Source of the DNA: Setaria digitata
Taxonomy: Eukaryota; Nematoda; Chromadorea; Rhabditida; Setariidae
Direction of reading: 5' to 3'
Assembly: GCA_003640385.1 (NCBI GenBank)
Contig: RCAB01000353.1
Coordinates: 1-64,000, forward strand
Length of the DNA stretch: 64,000 nucleotides
Part shown: positions 1 through 11,778 of the stretch, piece by piece
Numbering within the stretch: position 1 is the first letter of the stretch
Layout of the letters: each line of letters starts with the position of its first letter
Notes under the pieces: generated by a model
Told to the model about the DNA's origin: nothing
Seen by the model: only the letters and a program-made list of their open reading frames with translations
The model's database searches: none
Made by a program: the position numbers and the translations under genes

Positions 1-2338
1 AAAAAAAAAAAAAGAAGGAAAAAAAAAATTGATCAAATAAGCCGTGCATTATAATTAGTGTGGTGACATCTATAACAACAATAGGACAATTAGTTAGTTG
101 ATGAATAAGAATATTTATTGCGGACTGTTAATTTAAGCATAGCCTGGCGCCGTTATTGGAAACCGTCGTTGTCTGCACCGGTTACGAGTACTAATTGTTG
201 GCGGTTTTCGAATCACCAAAGAATCCTCAAAGTGTAGGAAATTATTTAATGGAACTGAATAATATTGAAATAACTTTTTGGTACCCTTTGCAATAAGAGA
301 ATTCAATCTATAATTTCTGATTTTTATACAATCAAATTAAGTCGTCTAGAAAATACGAAAAAAAAAAAAATTGATTGACAGAGTTGCAAAACAATTTAGT
401 CAATATAACTGATGTATTATTTAATTAAAAGTAAGTAAACAAATTTTATCAATTAACTTTACATCTCATCAAAATACGACATATTAACATAATTAAAACT
501 TCAGTAATAAACTAAAAGTAGGCCATCCAAGGATTACAAATGAAATATCAAGTCAGATCAAGGAAAGTGGGAAACTAAATTATCATTATCAATTTGAGCT
601 ACACAAATACCTCTACCGTATACATTGGCAAATCGAGATTAATTGGCAGGACAATAATGACAGATATATAAAATAGATTGACACAATCACATCTAAACAT
701 TCAAGTAACATTTATGAGAAATTATAATGAAAGCAATTAGAGGAATGAGAAAAATGATTTAATCCACAATGCTTATATGCTTTAAAGAATACCGTTTCCC
801 TGAACTTTGACACTTCTAATATTTTCTCCTTTTTTTTTTTTTTTTTTTTAAACATAGCCAATTAAAAAGAAAAAAGGACAGAAAAAAATTTAAATTGACA
901 TGAATAAAAATCAAGTAATTTATAAATATAGGAGAGTTACTATATGCCAAATGGCGCAAGTTGATACTGTAATTAGGAGACCACTGTGAAAATAGACATT
1001 AATAACATAACAAATTAGACATGTCCAATGCATTTGTACATAAATTGACCTCATTGCATCCTCTCTATCTTACGAAATTATTCACACCAATATAAATTTT
1101 CTATCATTTTTGGTAATCTCAGAAATATTTGAATAATTTGAATTATTAATTGAAGCTTTAAAATATAATCAAAGTTATGACTATTAAACCACAGATAAAA
1201 TTAATTCAATCATGATTTATTTTCGGGCGAGCAATAATGATTTGGAAAAATCTATTCGATGGGTAAAAAATGTTAGATTTTGAATTTGATATCGGTGTTT
1301 AGCATATATTTTATAAATTTCATCGAAATTTTCTACCTTTTCATATGTTTAATTGATTATTCACGTATATCTCTATTAAGGGAAAAAATAGGAGAATGAT
1401 ATGACAATTCATAGAAATTAACTATTTTAAAAATTAACTATTAACTATTTTTTTTTTTATTTTGCGGAAACAAATCAAACATAACAACAGCAACGGAAGC
1501 CGTAACTTTACTTATTTTTGTAGTAATTTGTAAGCTTAGATTAAACAATATGTCACGTATCCCAGATCTTTATGTATCACATTAGAATTGCTATAGTTAT
1601 ATTTAAGCAGTAAGCATTTATTTAATGCGACAAAAGTGCACACCATCCAAAAAGAGTACTTGAACGATTAAGAGCACTTTCAAAATATAGGTGAATGTAT
1701 GCTGAACAGGTCGTTTGATGTCATCCTGATAACAACGGTGTTAAGCCACTTCAAACGGATTACTCCTTCAATCAGTATAGTCTTCAAAATGCGGCTTATT
1801 AAAAGGATGCACATTAATTAAGTGCATGTCGACAACATGCAATAATACCGATAGTAACATACAAACAAAATGTATAAATACTGCCAATAACCTAAATGTA
1901 TACTTCTAAAATCCGCAAAATGCTATGGCCAATCATTTAATCTCAGGGAATATTACTAGAAATATAGTCAAAGAACATATTTTAATCTGAATTTCACTTC
2001 GAATATTCTGAGTTCAAACTAGGCAATTTTCTGAAAAACGCAGTTTTAATATGTAAATTTAACTGAAACAAGATCAATGATTCTAGAACAGCCAGTTAGT
2101 TATACGTCATTTTTCATAAAAACATAGTGCTATTTTTTTGAAGTTATAATTTTCACTTAATTCTGTAACTAACCTTATATTCACACATTTTCAAAACTTC
2201 CAGTTTTAAATCCCTTTACAGGAAAAAAATCTAAAATCCAGTTTCAAAATTATTCCTAAAATTCAACTAATCATCAAGTTTTAATTACAAACAAGCGGCC
2301 GAATAACGGAATAAAACAATCTCGAAAAAATGTCTCAG
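1..2338. other. Intergenic, no gene seen
   Basis: AT-rich sequence with several A and T homopolymers. I found no chain of exons with matching phases and no conserved protein motif on either strand. The longest tidy plus-strand frame here is about 39 codons, starting near 1700, and it has nothing to support it. The right end is the 3' flank of the WDR83 gene. Confidence 0.6.
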
Positions 2339-3252
2339 TCATAATGTGTCTCCTTCTTCTTCTTCTTCTCGCAATCCCCATAAAAATATATTTGTTGTTG
2401 ACGAAGATAACAATACTGGTTGTTTAGGATGTGAGCTAACCGAATGCACTACAGAATTTGGATGTGGCAACTTGTGTAACACTTTCATCTGAAACACTTC
2501 CATGCTTAATTTCTATATGAAAGCAAATTTTTAAGAAATGAAAGAACGATATTTTAAGCTGCCAGAACTTAAGCTTAGTTTTTCATTCCCTAAACTTTCA
2601 AAAAAGTAGTAGCTTTTTGAATAGCAAATACAAAAATTTCGAAATGTCAGGATATAGCTCGACAGTTTGCATAACTTACCTCAATCAGACTCCATATGTA
2701 GACGTGAGCGTTTTCGGAACCGCTTACAACGTGAGCATCTGTTGAAAGCAGACAGCTCTCCAAACGATAATCACTATTTACATGACCTGTGTAGCTAAAA
2801 ATTCAATATGTGTAATATATCTATCCAAAATTAAGTTTAGAAAGAGAAAAAACTTCTAAAAATTGATTTCGTAGAAAGTAAAAACTTCGGCAAAAAAAAA
2901 ATTCTAGAGAATAGCTAGCTGTAACAGTAAAGAAGCTGGAATTATTATCCAAAAACCTTGTTTGTTACTTGTAATATAAAGAAAGATCCAGAAAATATTC
3001 CGGATGAAATTGCAGTTTCTTACAATACAAATCACAGGAAAATTTTAAGATAAATATGAGGAAAAGCAGAAAAGATGAAAGCAGCAAGAAAAAAATAAAA
3101 AAGAGAAACAAACTCCGCCAACAGTTGTCCATTTATTTTATCGATCAGCCGAATGAAACCATCTTTTGTAGAAGCAAGCAAGCATTGACCATCCGCTGAG
3201 AAGTGTACCGATGTTACACTATCACCGAGAAAATCTGCAAAATTTCCAAAAG

Positions 3253-3290
<38 letters not shown>

Positions 3291-4760
3291 TAAAGCCACA
3301 TTCCATACTTTCCCTATACTTTCCAGCGAAAATTATTTGCGCGAGTATCTTAATTGTCGATGCTCCAAGGAGCAAAACAAAATGTATTTAAAATAAGATT
3401 TATTCCTTAATATATAAGCCTTTTCTTAGCAGGCGAAAAAATTTTTTTACGAGAAAAATTAAAGCAACAACATATCTGAAAACAAGGTATTCATAAGTAA
3501 ATTAACACATAAAGTTACCCGCAGTCATCCTTCCATCGCGAATGTTATAGATTCGGGCATTACCATCAGCTGAACCAGAACAAATCTCATGTGAATTAAC
3601 ATCAACTGTTAACACAGCATCCGTTGACTCATTCATCTGCTATAAATCCAAGTACAGATAATGAAGTTAATTTCTCAATTTACACAAACAAAAAAAAAAG
3701 AAGGACAAGAGAATATCGGGGAAAAATGAAGAAATAACCTGTATTAGCAAATTTTTATCGCGAACATCAAAACATCGCACAACACCATCTTGGCAACCAG
3801 ATATTGCTACTGTTGATTCTTCATTGAAAGCTACACTATTAACCTGACCTTAAAAGAAAGATCAGTACAGTTATAATATGAAAAGCAGTAACATTTGGAA
3901 CGACACAAACAAACCATTGTGTCCCCTCCAACGTCGTGTTATTTTCCCAGTTTCCACATCAAATATCGTCAATTGCTTATCTGTACCACCAGCAAGTATC
4001 ATAGAATTATCACTGGAACCCTGAGCATCCAAGACCTGCAGCAGTTATAAAATTAATGCAGTTACGAAATCAAAAAGTTCAAAAGTCAGTCCAAAAAGAA
4101 GCATTCCCCGACTTCGATGAGCTTCATCATTTGTTAGGTCAACTACAAAAAGATTATTAAAGACAAAAAGTGCATCACAAGAACGACCTAATGACAAACT
4201 GATCATGCCATTGACATGTTTACGCCTTTGTTTGTCTTTATGAAGATGATCCAATTAGCAATAAAAGCTATATAAAAACAAAAAAAAAAAAACACGTAAG
4301 AATTCCCTTTAATCTTTTAAAATTGCTTATTTGAAACAAACCAAATATTAAGGCAGATCTAGTTAAAAAATACCGCCATAAAAGGCAAAAACAAACCTCC
4401 CATCCAGTCCCAGTATAAGTTTTGAGCATCGTCCCTTTATATGGATTCCATAGCTTCACCGATTTGTCTGCACCACAAGATAAACAATAGTTTCCATCAA
4501 CTAAATCCTATCTAACATCAAAAAATTAATTGAAATAACTAAAAATTTCTTATATTGATTTTCAATATCGCTGATCCCATATAAAAAATAAACGATTAAA
4601 ATGGAAGAATAGTGAATGGGCCTAATTACTATACTTGATTTCATAACGAACGACAAAATTATTAAAACGAACCGTTAAACCTAACAGCTCTTACAGCACC
4701 TTGATTACAGTTGATAGTTCGAAGCAGGGTCGTCGGAAGCTTCGCATTAAACAGGTCCAT
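2339..4760 (-). CDS. WDR83: WDR83/MORG1-like WD40 scaffold protein
   Basis: Eight exons on the minus strand: 4760-4673, 4500-4397, 4035-3915, 3848-3739, 3636-3519, 3234-3114, 2794-2680 and 2488-2339. All phases agree and give 308 residues, against about 315 in human WDR83. The start MDLFNAKLPTTLLRTI is followed by QGAVRAVRFNVDGNYCLSCG, then KSVKLWNPYKGTMLKTY, and later DGQCLLASTKDGFIRLIDK and HVVSGSENAHVYIWSL. These are WD40 blades in the MORG1 order. In other animals the family is a scaffold for ERK signalling and prolyl hydroxylase 3 and has been found in spliceosomes; those roles are family knowledge. The C-terminus carries a run of five Glu encoded by a GAA repeat. The start lies 261 bp after the stop of the upstream C7orf25-like gene, and a candidate trans-splice acceptor TTGTCTAG sits about 24 nt before the ATG, so operon expression is plausible. 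Confidence 0.9.
2352..2370 (-). repeat. Coding GAA/TTC trinucleotide run in WDR83
   Basis: A short TTC repeat on the plus strand, read as GAA on the coding strand. It encodes the REEEEEG segment just before the WDR83 stop and could vary in length between individuals. Confidence 0.8.
3256..3288. repeat. (AT)n microsatellite in a WDR83 intron
   Basis: An uninterrupted alternating AT tract of 33 bp. It lies inside the fifth WDR83 intron, about 20 bp upstream of the acceptor of exon 6. Confidence 0.95.
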
Positions 4761-5021
4761 CGTTCAGTAATTATTCCGAAACTAGACAATATTCCTATCA
4801 ATATGCAAAAGTTACTGATAGCTTTAACATTTCGAATTATGAAACTATCAAGAAAATTTAAACGATACTTATTAGCTTATTAGCCTTTCAAGAGAGGATG
4901 TGAAGGAATTAGAATGCCTTCTAGAAGAACAAGAAAAGTACAAGTACCATTTACAAGTTTTTATGCGACATGCTTGACAAATATGAAATACATCAAAATG
5001 AAATGCAAAAAAAAAAAAGGA

Positions 5022-7779
5022 TCAGTATTGCAGATCTTGTTGCTTCTGCTCACTTAATGCTCTTGACTCATGTATGATGACAGCAAAATGAATGCTCTGA
5101 AAGATATAAAATATTAAATTCTTTTCAAAATAATTAATAAAAATTCATACACTAAATGATGATGTGAAATATGTCCATAACAACCTATGCAATATTATCG
5201 AACTATATCAATCAAACATGTGTATCTGAACCTGATGAGCAGCTGCACGAACAAAATGACGATTAGCAGTAACTGTGACTGCTCTATAATAATCACCAGA
5301 ACCAAATATTATCTACAATAAAAACCAAAAATGATGAACTGGCTAACTAGGTGGCATTTATTTTTCTAAAATTATAACTCAACCAAAGAACAAGAATGGA
5401 CTGCATATAGCAATAAAATTTTAAGATATTCTTCGTGAATTAGCAAAATTTACTTTAGACCGTTGATTGATTTTATCACTTAAATTTAATCGAGCTGCTC
5501 GTTCTGTCATTTTATCTTCTACCACTTTAACTTTCTGGAATAATTCTTTGGCACGTATTTTTTCTTCTGACCCTGCTACTGTACTCAAAATTGATTGTAC
5601 AGCATCGTATGCTGTCCGACAAATTATCAACTTCCTACCTAAAAGAAAAACATTATGGAAGTGTAAAAATCAACACTAAAATTTTCATTAAGGCTTGGCA
5701 GGAAAGACATAAGAATGGAAATCTTTTGTAATCACTACCTAATCCAGTGCGAACTTCATTTAAAAAATGTACAAAATATTTTACTAAAGTAGCAACTAGT
5801 GCTTAATTTCATTAACGCAAAAGAACAATTTTCAGAAGAAATTCATACAACAAGATGAAATTAATGTGCAATGTTAACCCTGAATGGCTTTCAGTAGTGG
5901 AGGTAGTGTGGGTTTCTTCCTTTCCAACGCAGCTTGAGCATTTAATAATTGGCTAGTATAGTTATAATTAGCACCATTTCCATGCGTTAAAGATGAAACA
6001 AGAGCAAATACAGCACTGATATCAAGATTGATGGTATCAACAACGGAATCTTCTACTTTTAAGCATTCATTCGTCGAAAAATACGGATCATTGCTATCGT
6101 ATATATCATTTATATTGTCGTAGGTATCGTTTAAAGCAAAATCGACAGGCAATTTTACAAGTTCATTAATGTTCACCTGAATTAATATTATGATTCGAAA
6201 CCTCGGTTATATAGAACGCTCGAAAAACGTCACAAATTTATCCTGTTCAAAGTGGACATGCATTTTTTTCTTTTGTAAATGGCGAGTCAGCGAGAAAAAA
6301 ATAACGTTTATTCCAACTCCAGTTGATCGTACCGGTAACGATTCCACCAACCGGCTTCAGAGGAATCTTGCAGTAGTAAAAGTAAATGAGAGGTGAATAG
6401 CTTTCAGGTTTTTTCACGAATGAACCAGAAGAGAATTAAGCTAAGTAATAACACCATGATTACAATCTGCGATTTAAAAAGAATCAAAGAAAAGGCCCTC
6501 TGATCAAATAACTCCAGCAAGTGATATGAACCGCTGTGCTTACCTTGGTACCAATAACTTCAATCCCCAGAGATTCAAGTTTGCGCTGCAGCAAGTCTGG
6601 AACACCATATACAAATTCGAATATTATTTTTGGCACTTCGAAAAAATGAGGATAAAGTCGAGCCATCTAAACATATTACACAAATGGAAAATAAAATAAA
6701 AACTTTATGTCTTCCTGTCCTTCTGAATATACAATGAAATCGATCACTACTAATGATGAAATTTCAGACCTGAATGTAATCGTGTGCTTGTTCGATGGTG
6801 GATCGACTAGCGTTCCCACCAGCACCAATAGAATCCATTGCAAGACCTCGAACATTTCTCGATATCACTTTCACCTTCAATCACAAAGTATCTCAGAAAC
6901 AAATCAGAATTAAGAAAGAATAAAAGAAAAAAAAAACTATTCCTGCGAAGAATTAGTTAAATTGCAGAAGTATATAAATGAATGATGGAAAAAATCACCC
7001 ATGTGGCGCCACTATTAACCACTAAATCAACTTCTCGCTTTGCTTTCCTAAATAACAACAATCCTGTATATTCTCATTATTTCATTACGGATCATTTATC
7101 CAAATTTTATATATGACCTTTGGTAAAAAAAAAAAAAGTTACAAATGATTGGAATTTTTGTTTTAGAAAATACAAACTCTCCTGATACTTTTGATAAAAC
7201 AAATACACAGGCTGTAGCAAAAATGTGATTGTCGACTTTATTCAAGTAGAAGAGAATTCGATAATAATAATCATATCATCATTATAAATTATGCTTTAGA
7301 AAATCGAAGACATAATTCCTTAAGCCTTTTCCACTCCAATTTACTTGGCACTTGTGTGAAATTTTGTGATAATTTAAAAAATTAGGTAAAATATACCTTT
7401 GCGGTACAACGAAACTTTTGTAGAAGGCACAACAAGAGGAATATCGCTTTGCTACGTTAAGCAAACTTTGAAGATGCGTTATATTGCTAGTATCCAAATA
7501 TCGCTTCAATTCACTGGACGGTAAGCCTTCCAACTACAAATAAACGATACAAAAATTTCAAGATAAACTATTAGATTAATGGACGAAAATAAATTTATGT
7601 AGATAACATACACTAATCAAAAATTTCATTTCTGTTTTTAATTTTTTTTTAAATTTTCCAATGCCTTCCGTGTCTTGAAAGTGAGCATCAGCTTCACATA
7701 ACAATAATTCGATATTTCGAATTTTATTTTTCCAAATTTCTCCTGCATCTTCCACAGTACTGGATGACTCGTTAAGCAT
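5022..7779 (-). CDS. C7orf25-like UPF0415 (DUF1308) protein
   Basis: Nine minus-strand exons: 7779-7612, 7533-7397, 7047-6999, 6874-6770, 6666-6544, 6176-5879, 5638-5454, 5312-5232 and 5096-5022. The phases all fit, giving 406 residues, close to the roughly 420 of human C7orf25. Shared landmarks include VVNSGATWVKVISRN, KIIFEFVYGVPDLLQRKL, LDISAVFALVSSLTHG, then ERAARLNLSDKINQRSK, VTVTANRHFVRAA and a C-terminal FAVIIHESRALSEQK. Residues 1-56 are a charged, probably helical region. The biochemical function of this family is not established as far as I know. I chose the ATG at 7779 because a TTACTTTAG acceptor ends 4 nt upstream with no upstream exon visible, which suggests trans-splicing. An upstream exon cannot be fully excluded. 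WDR83 follows on the same strand after 261 bp. Confidence 0.88.
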
Positions 7780-9017
7780 AAGCCTAAAGTAATAAGGAAT
7801 GAATGATGCATAATGTGAAGAAAATTTTAAAAGCATTCCAGCACTTCATCTTACTAATATCATATATCTAGCTTAGTTTTGAGGGAAAATAAAAAATGAA
7901 AATAAAAATAAAAAACCAAAGAAAGGAATCGATAAATCTCTTTGATCTGTAGCAAAATCACTTTTCTTATAAATGTAAATACCAACACAGCATGCTACAG
8001 CTCTTCTTGACTAGAAAGAGAAGATAACAGATAGGAACTATCAATGAGTTGGTACCAATTATTGTTGAGTTTTTTCTTTCTTTTTTTTTTTCTTTATTTT
8101 GTCAATTTATTTCAGCTGCAATTCAACGTATGGTGAGATGTTTAATAACTTCTCATGCTTTCGAAGGACCGATCAACTTCTTTTCCTCACGACTAGATTT
8201 TGCCTCTTTCTAAAATTTCTTAAATGACAACTGCGATGTAGATTCCATAGAAGTTTCCGAATCAAATATGATATTCATTCATACTGTCAATTATTTTCAC
8301 CACTTCATGACTCAAAATGTCCTTTCTGCTTACTGTCCCTTTCTTCTTCCATAATACTATACAGAATAAAATACCAATATTAAATTATTAGCAGAAAAAT
8401 AAAGCGAACAATGCGCATCAAAATGATATGCAACTAATACTTCAAGAATGTATTCCAGTGATAAAATACCAAAATCTACCAATGGAGAAAAACGTTAATA
8501 ACTTCTGGATTGAAGTCAATCAACGATTCCGCCTATTTCAATTTCCAAAAAGTTACCAAAATTGCACCATTGTCGAAAATTTAAAATGGAGATCTCTGTT
8601 AAACATAACAAAAAATAATACTACGTAGTGCGGAATAATGCTTAAGCTGAAAGCACACACGTTTTGTCAATAACTTCTTAACCAAAGATTTCATGAAAAA
8701 TGCAGCAGACCAAAAAATAAAGAAAAAAAAACCACTGGATTAAGTCCGCATAACAAATCAGTGTAAGATTACAACGTCTTTGATAGTAAGATCATATGAG
8801 AATATTTCCTAAATTCTGAACTGTACAATCAAAAAGAAAAACGAAAAGCAACGCCCAGAATTACTACTGAATGATAATATACAAGTGGAGCAAACTGTAA
8901 GGACCTTAACTTATAGCATTACAAAATTATCAGGAAAATGGAAAAATTAATACCACATAAACTATGAAAGAAATTGTCATCAGAAAAAAAAAAAAAAAAA
9001 AAAAAAAGAGGAAAAGA
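7780..9017. other. Spacer between LRR1 and C7orf25-like genes
   Basis: About 1.2 kb without a supportable gene. It holds several A tracts, including about 23 A at 8985-9007. A minus-strand open stretch from a TTTCTAG acceptor at about 8010 down to about 7870 exists but shows no recognisable protein motif and no clear donor. Confidence 0.5.
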
Positions 9018-11146
9018 TCACATCAATTCCATATCCTGTAAAATTACAAGATAATGATTTCGTGAAACTGCGGTCAATGTCAAAGATCGTACGTCTTCGA
9101 TTTGATACTACAAAAGGCAGAAATTATCTTTGCCACTTCTGATAGATGCAAATACTTTTAATTCACATTAAGTAGTAAAAGTTAGACATGCAATATGCAA
9201 CAGTTTTAAACTGCAGAATAGAGAAGGAAATTAACTGAATTTGATTACAACAACAACAACTTCCTCAGTTAAATGAGTACTCCTCAATCCATATTACCTA
9301 GATAAAGTTAATGTAATAAATAACATGAAAATACATACCTTTGGTCTGACAATACTAGTAGGATAAAATCTGTAACTCCCATCGGATTTGCATTTACAAC
9401 TGTTAACTGCTCGCTGCATTACTATGCGCAAAAACTCAGGTAAGGAATTCGTATTTATTCTACAAAATTTTACTGAAATGTAATTGAAGTTTTCTAAATC
9501 AACTTATATCATTCGATTTTTTCTTTATTCACGATATATTTGAAGAACAGCATTCTTGAATTTGCATGCTTTAAAAATAACAATCCTTCCTTTCACCTAA
9601 TTTAATGCTGAGAATAAGAATCCTTTTTTTTTTTCTCAGAAACACTGACCTATAATTCAAAACAGCAGCGGCAGCATATTCGAAGAGTGAAGCAATGTTA
9701 ACAGATGGTTTGGTTGTTTGAAGCAGCTGATCAAGAATAACCTGTACTTCTGGCTCTTCTTCACCACTGTGAGCAGTTACATCAAGCAACTCGAGTGAGA
9801 GATCTTTTATTTCAGAGGGCAAGAATTTTATTTTGTTCCAGCTAATATCCAAACATTGCAAAGTTTTCAAGTTATTTATCTGAAAAAAAAAAAAAAAAAA
9901 TGGAAATTTCACTTCTAGCTTAAGTAGAGTATGTATTTTGTACCAATATTTTATCAGAAATTAATTTTCTTATTTTCATATTGAATAAATTAATTTCAAC
10001 TTCTTTTTCAACCGATTTAATCAGTCCCTTAACAATTACAATCTAAGAAGTGAATCAGCAGTTTTAACTGACTGTATGATCGGTAAAACATACAGTTCGT
10101 GGTAACTCTTCAATTCTGTTATGGCTAAGCAACAAATGAGTCATTTGTGGAAACCGTGTGCAACATGATGATAAGTAAGAGATCTGATTGTTGGACAAAT
10201 CCAAAGATAACAGATTTTCTGGCAGTGCATTCCACAAATGATCCTGTAAAAAATGTTCATATGTAATAAGAATGAGTGTCTAATAACTGAGCCAGATCTT
10301 TTCGCCTGTTTACTCTATATTAATGTTGTAATAGGAAAGGAAACTTTATGAACACAGATGGCTATAATTCAATTAATCTTTCACACAAATATTATGTGTA
10401 AAAGATTAACTAAAAATATTCAGTTAAGAAATAAAAAGAAAAAAAAATCACCGGAATACATGTTATTTCATTTCCTGCCAATACAAGTATTTTAAGATGT
10501 TGTAGTCGAACGATATTTAGAAACTTGGTTTTGAATGTATCTGAATTACCAAGCCTATTACCACTGAGGTCAAGTCGATAAAGAGATGTGGCTCCAAACC
10601 AACGACTGTCAACAGTAGTTAGGCCAATATTTGAAATTATCAATTCCTGAAATGCGCCATAATGTCGAATAAGACAATATAAAATGGATGACATTATTGC
10701 CGGCAAGCACTCCTTTAAAAAGACTTGAAATAATTCCCTACGCGTAAATACGATGGAAATCCTAGTTTATTTTCGGTATACTGTTTCCTGCTGGTTAGGA
10801 TTAGTTTTTTTCGAAGTAAGGCGAGGCCACTGGATGTGATTTTCGTATTTTTGTCCAACACAACATCTTTACCAGCCAGTATGTCGCGTAGTTTCGAAAT
10901 GAAACGATGTAATGAAGGAACTGAAGCCTGAAAAATATTAATCAATACTGGTATTTTTTTTTTCGAGTAATTTTTGTCACTTTATATAGCCTTAACTTAA
11001 CTTGAATATTATCATACTTAATCTGCCTAGCTATTTTTGGCAAAACGTTTCTGGAAAAAGTTCGCGATAGTATATATCAAATTCATCGCTTTCAGTTTCT
11101 TTTTTTTTAGTCACGACGACTCAGAATACAATATCTTAGATGACTC

Positions 11147-11177
<31 letters not shown>

Positions 11178-11778
11178 AGAAAAAGAGAATTAAAAGAAAT
11201 TTTTATTTTAATCCAATGAAACAAAATAGAACAGAAAATAGAGATATTCAGCATTCAAAAAGTATAAAATCACTTCTTTTATACAAATCAGAACTGATGG
11301 ATAATTCATCTCGATTGTAACAGATCCCCATTGCATTTTTGTAGAATGAATTCGCCTAATATTGTCTCTAGAAATCTGTAAAAAAATGAAGAGTAAAACA
11401 AACTGATAAATAAAATCCATATATAATTTCCTGTAATAATATACGATATATAAAATATGTCTACCTGGCGGATTACCCCCATGAAATTATCAGTAAGCAA
11501 ATTATACCCGTTCAATTATCAGTGTCATACAAAATACAAATTAGCATGAATTTTAGAAAAAAAAAAAGGAGAAAAACTGAATTATTTCATACAACAAAAA
11601 GCCTTACATGAAAAATTCGCCCATTTCTGTTCCGAGAAGTAGTTAGAACCAATTCGTATTTGCCTATTTCCTTAACTTTACTATACCTTAGAACCAAAAT
11701 TCCTCTTGAATACCGTTGCCTCAAATCAGACATCGCCAAAGTGAGTGGATTTACCAATACGCTACACTGCAGCTGCAT
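9018..11778 (-). CDS. lrr-1: LRR1-like leucine-rich repeat CUL2 substrate receptor
   Basis: Eight minus-strand exons: 11778-11608, 11375-11274, 10927-10742, 10712-10452, 10243-10094, 9879-9650, 9459-9339 and 9107-9018. All are phase-consistent, giving 436 residues (human LRR1, about 414). The N-terminus starts MQLQCSVLV and includes YELVLTTSRNRNGRIFH, as in LRR1/PPIL5. It is followed by leucine-rich repeats such as SLYRLDLSGNRLG, LLSLDLSNNQISYL, MTHLLLSHNRIEELP and LQCLDISWNKIKFLPSEI, and by a C-terminal segment with a Cys-Lys-Cys pair. In the family, LRR1 is the substrate receptor of a CUL2-elongin BC ubiquitin ligase; worm LRR-1 is needed for germline cell-cycle progression and for CMG helicase unloading. 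The ATG follows a TTTCAG acceptor by 6 nt, fitting trans-splicing. The C-terminus stops soon after LTLTAVSRNHYLVIL, lacking the second Cys pair I recall in the human protein. An alternative splice at GTAATT near 9043-9038 could hide a further exon. Confidence 0.87.

Noticed and set aside
7870..8010. Minus-strand open stretch after a TTTCTAG acceptor between LRR1 and the C7orf25-like gene
   Set aside because: No convincing donor and no match to the missing LRR1 tail or to the C7orf25 N-terminus. It could still be an upstream exon.
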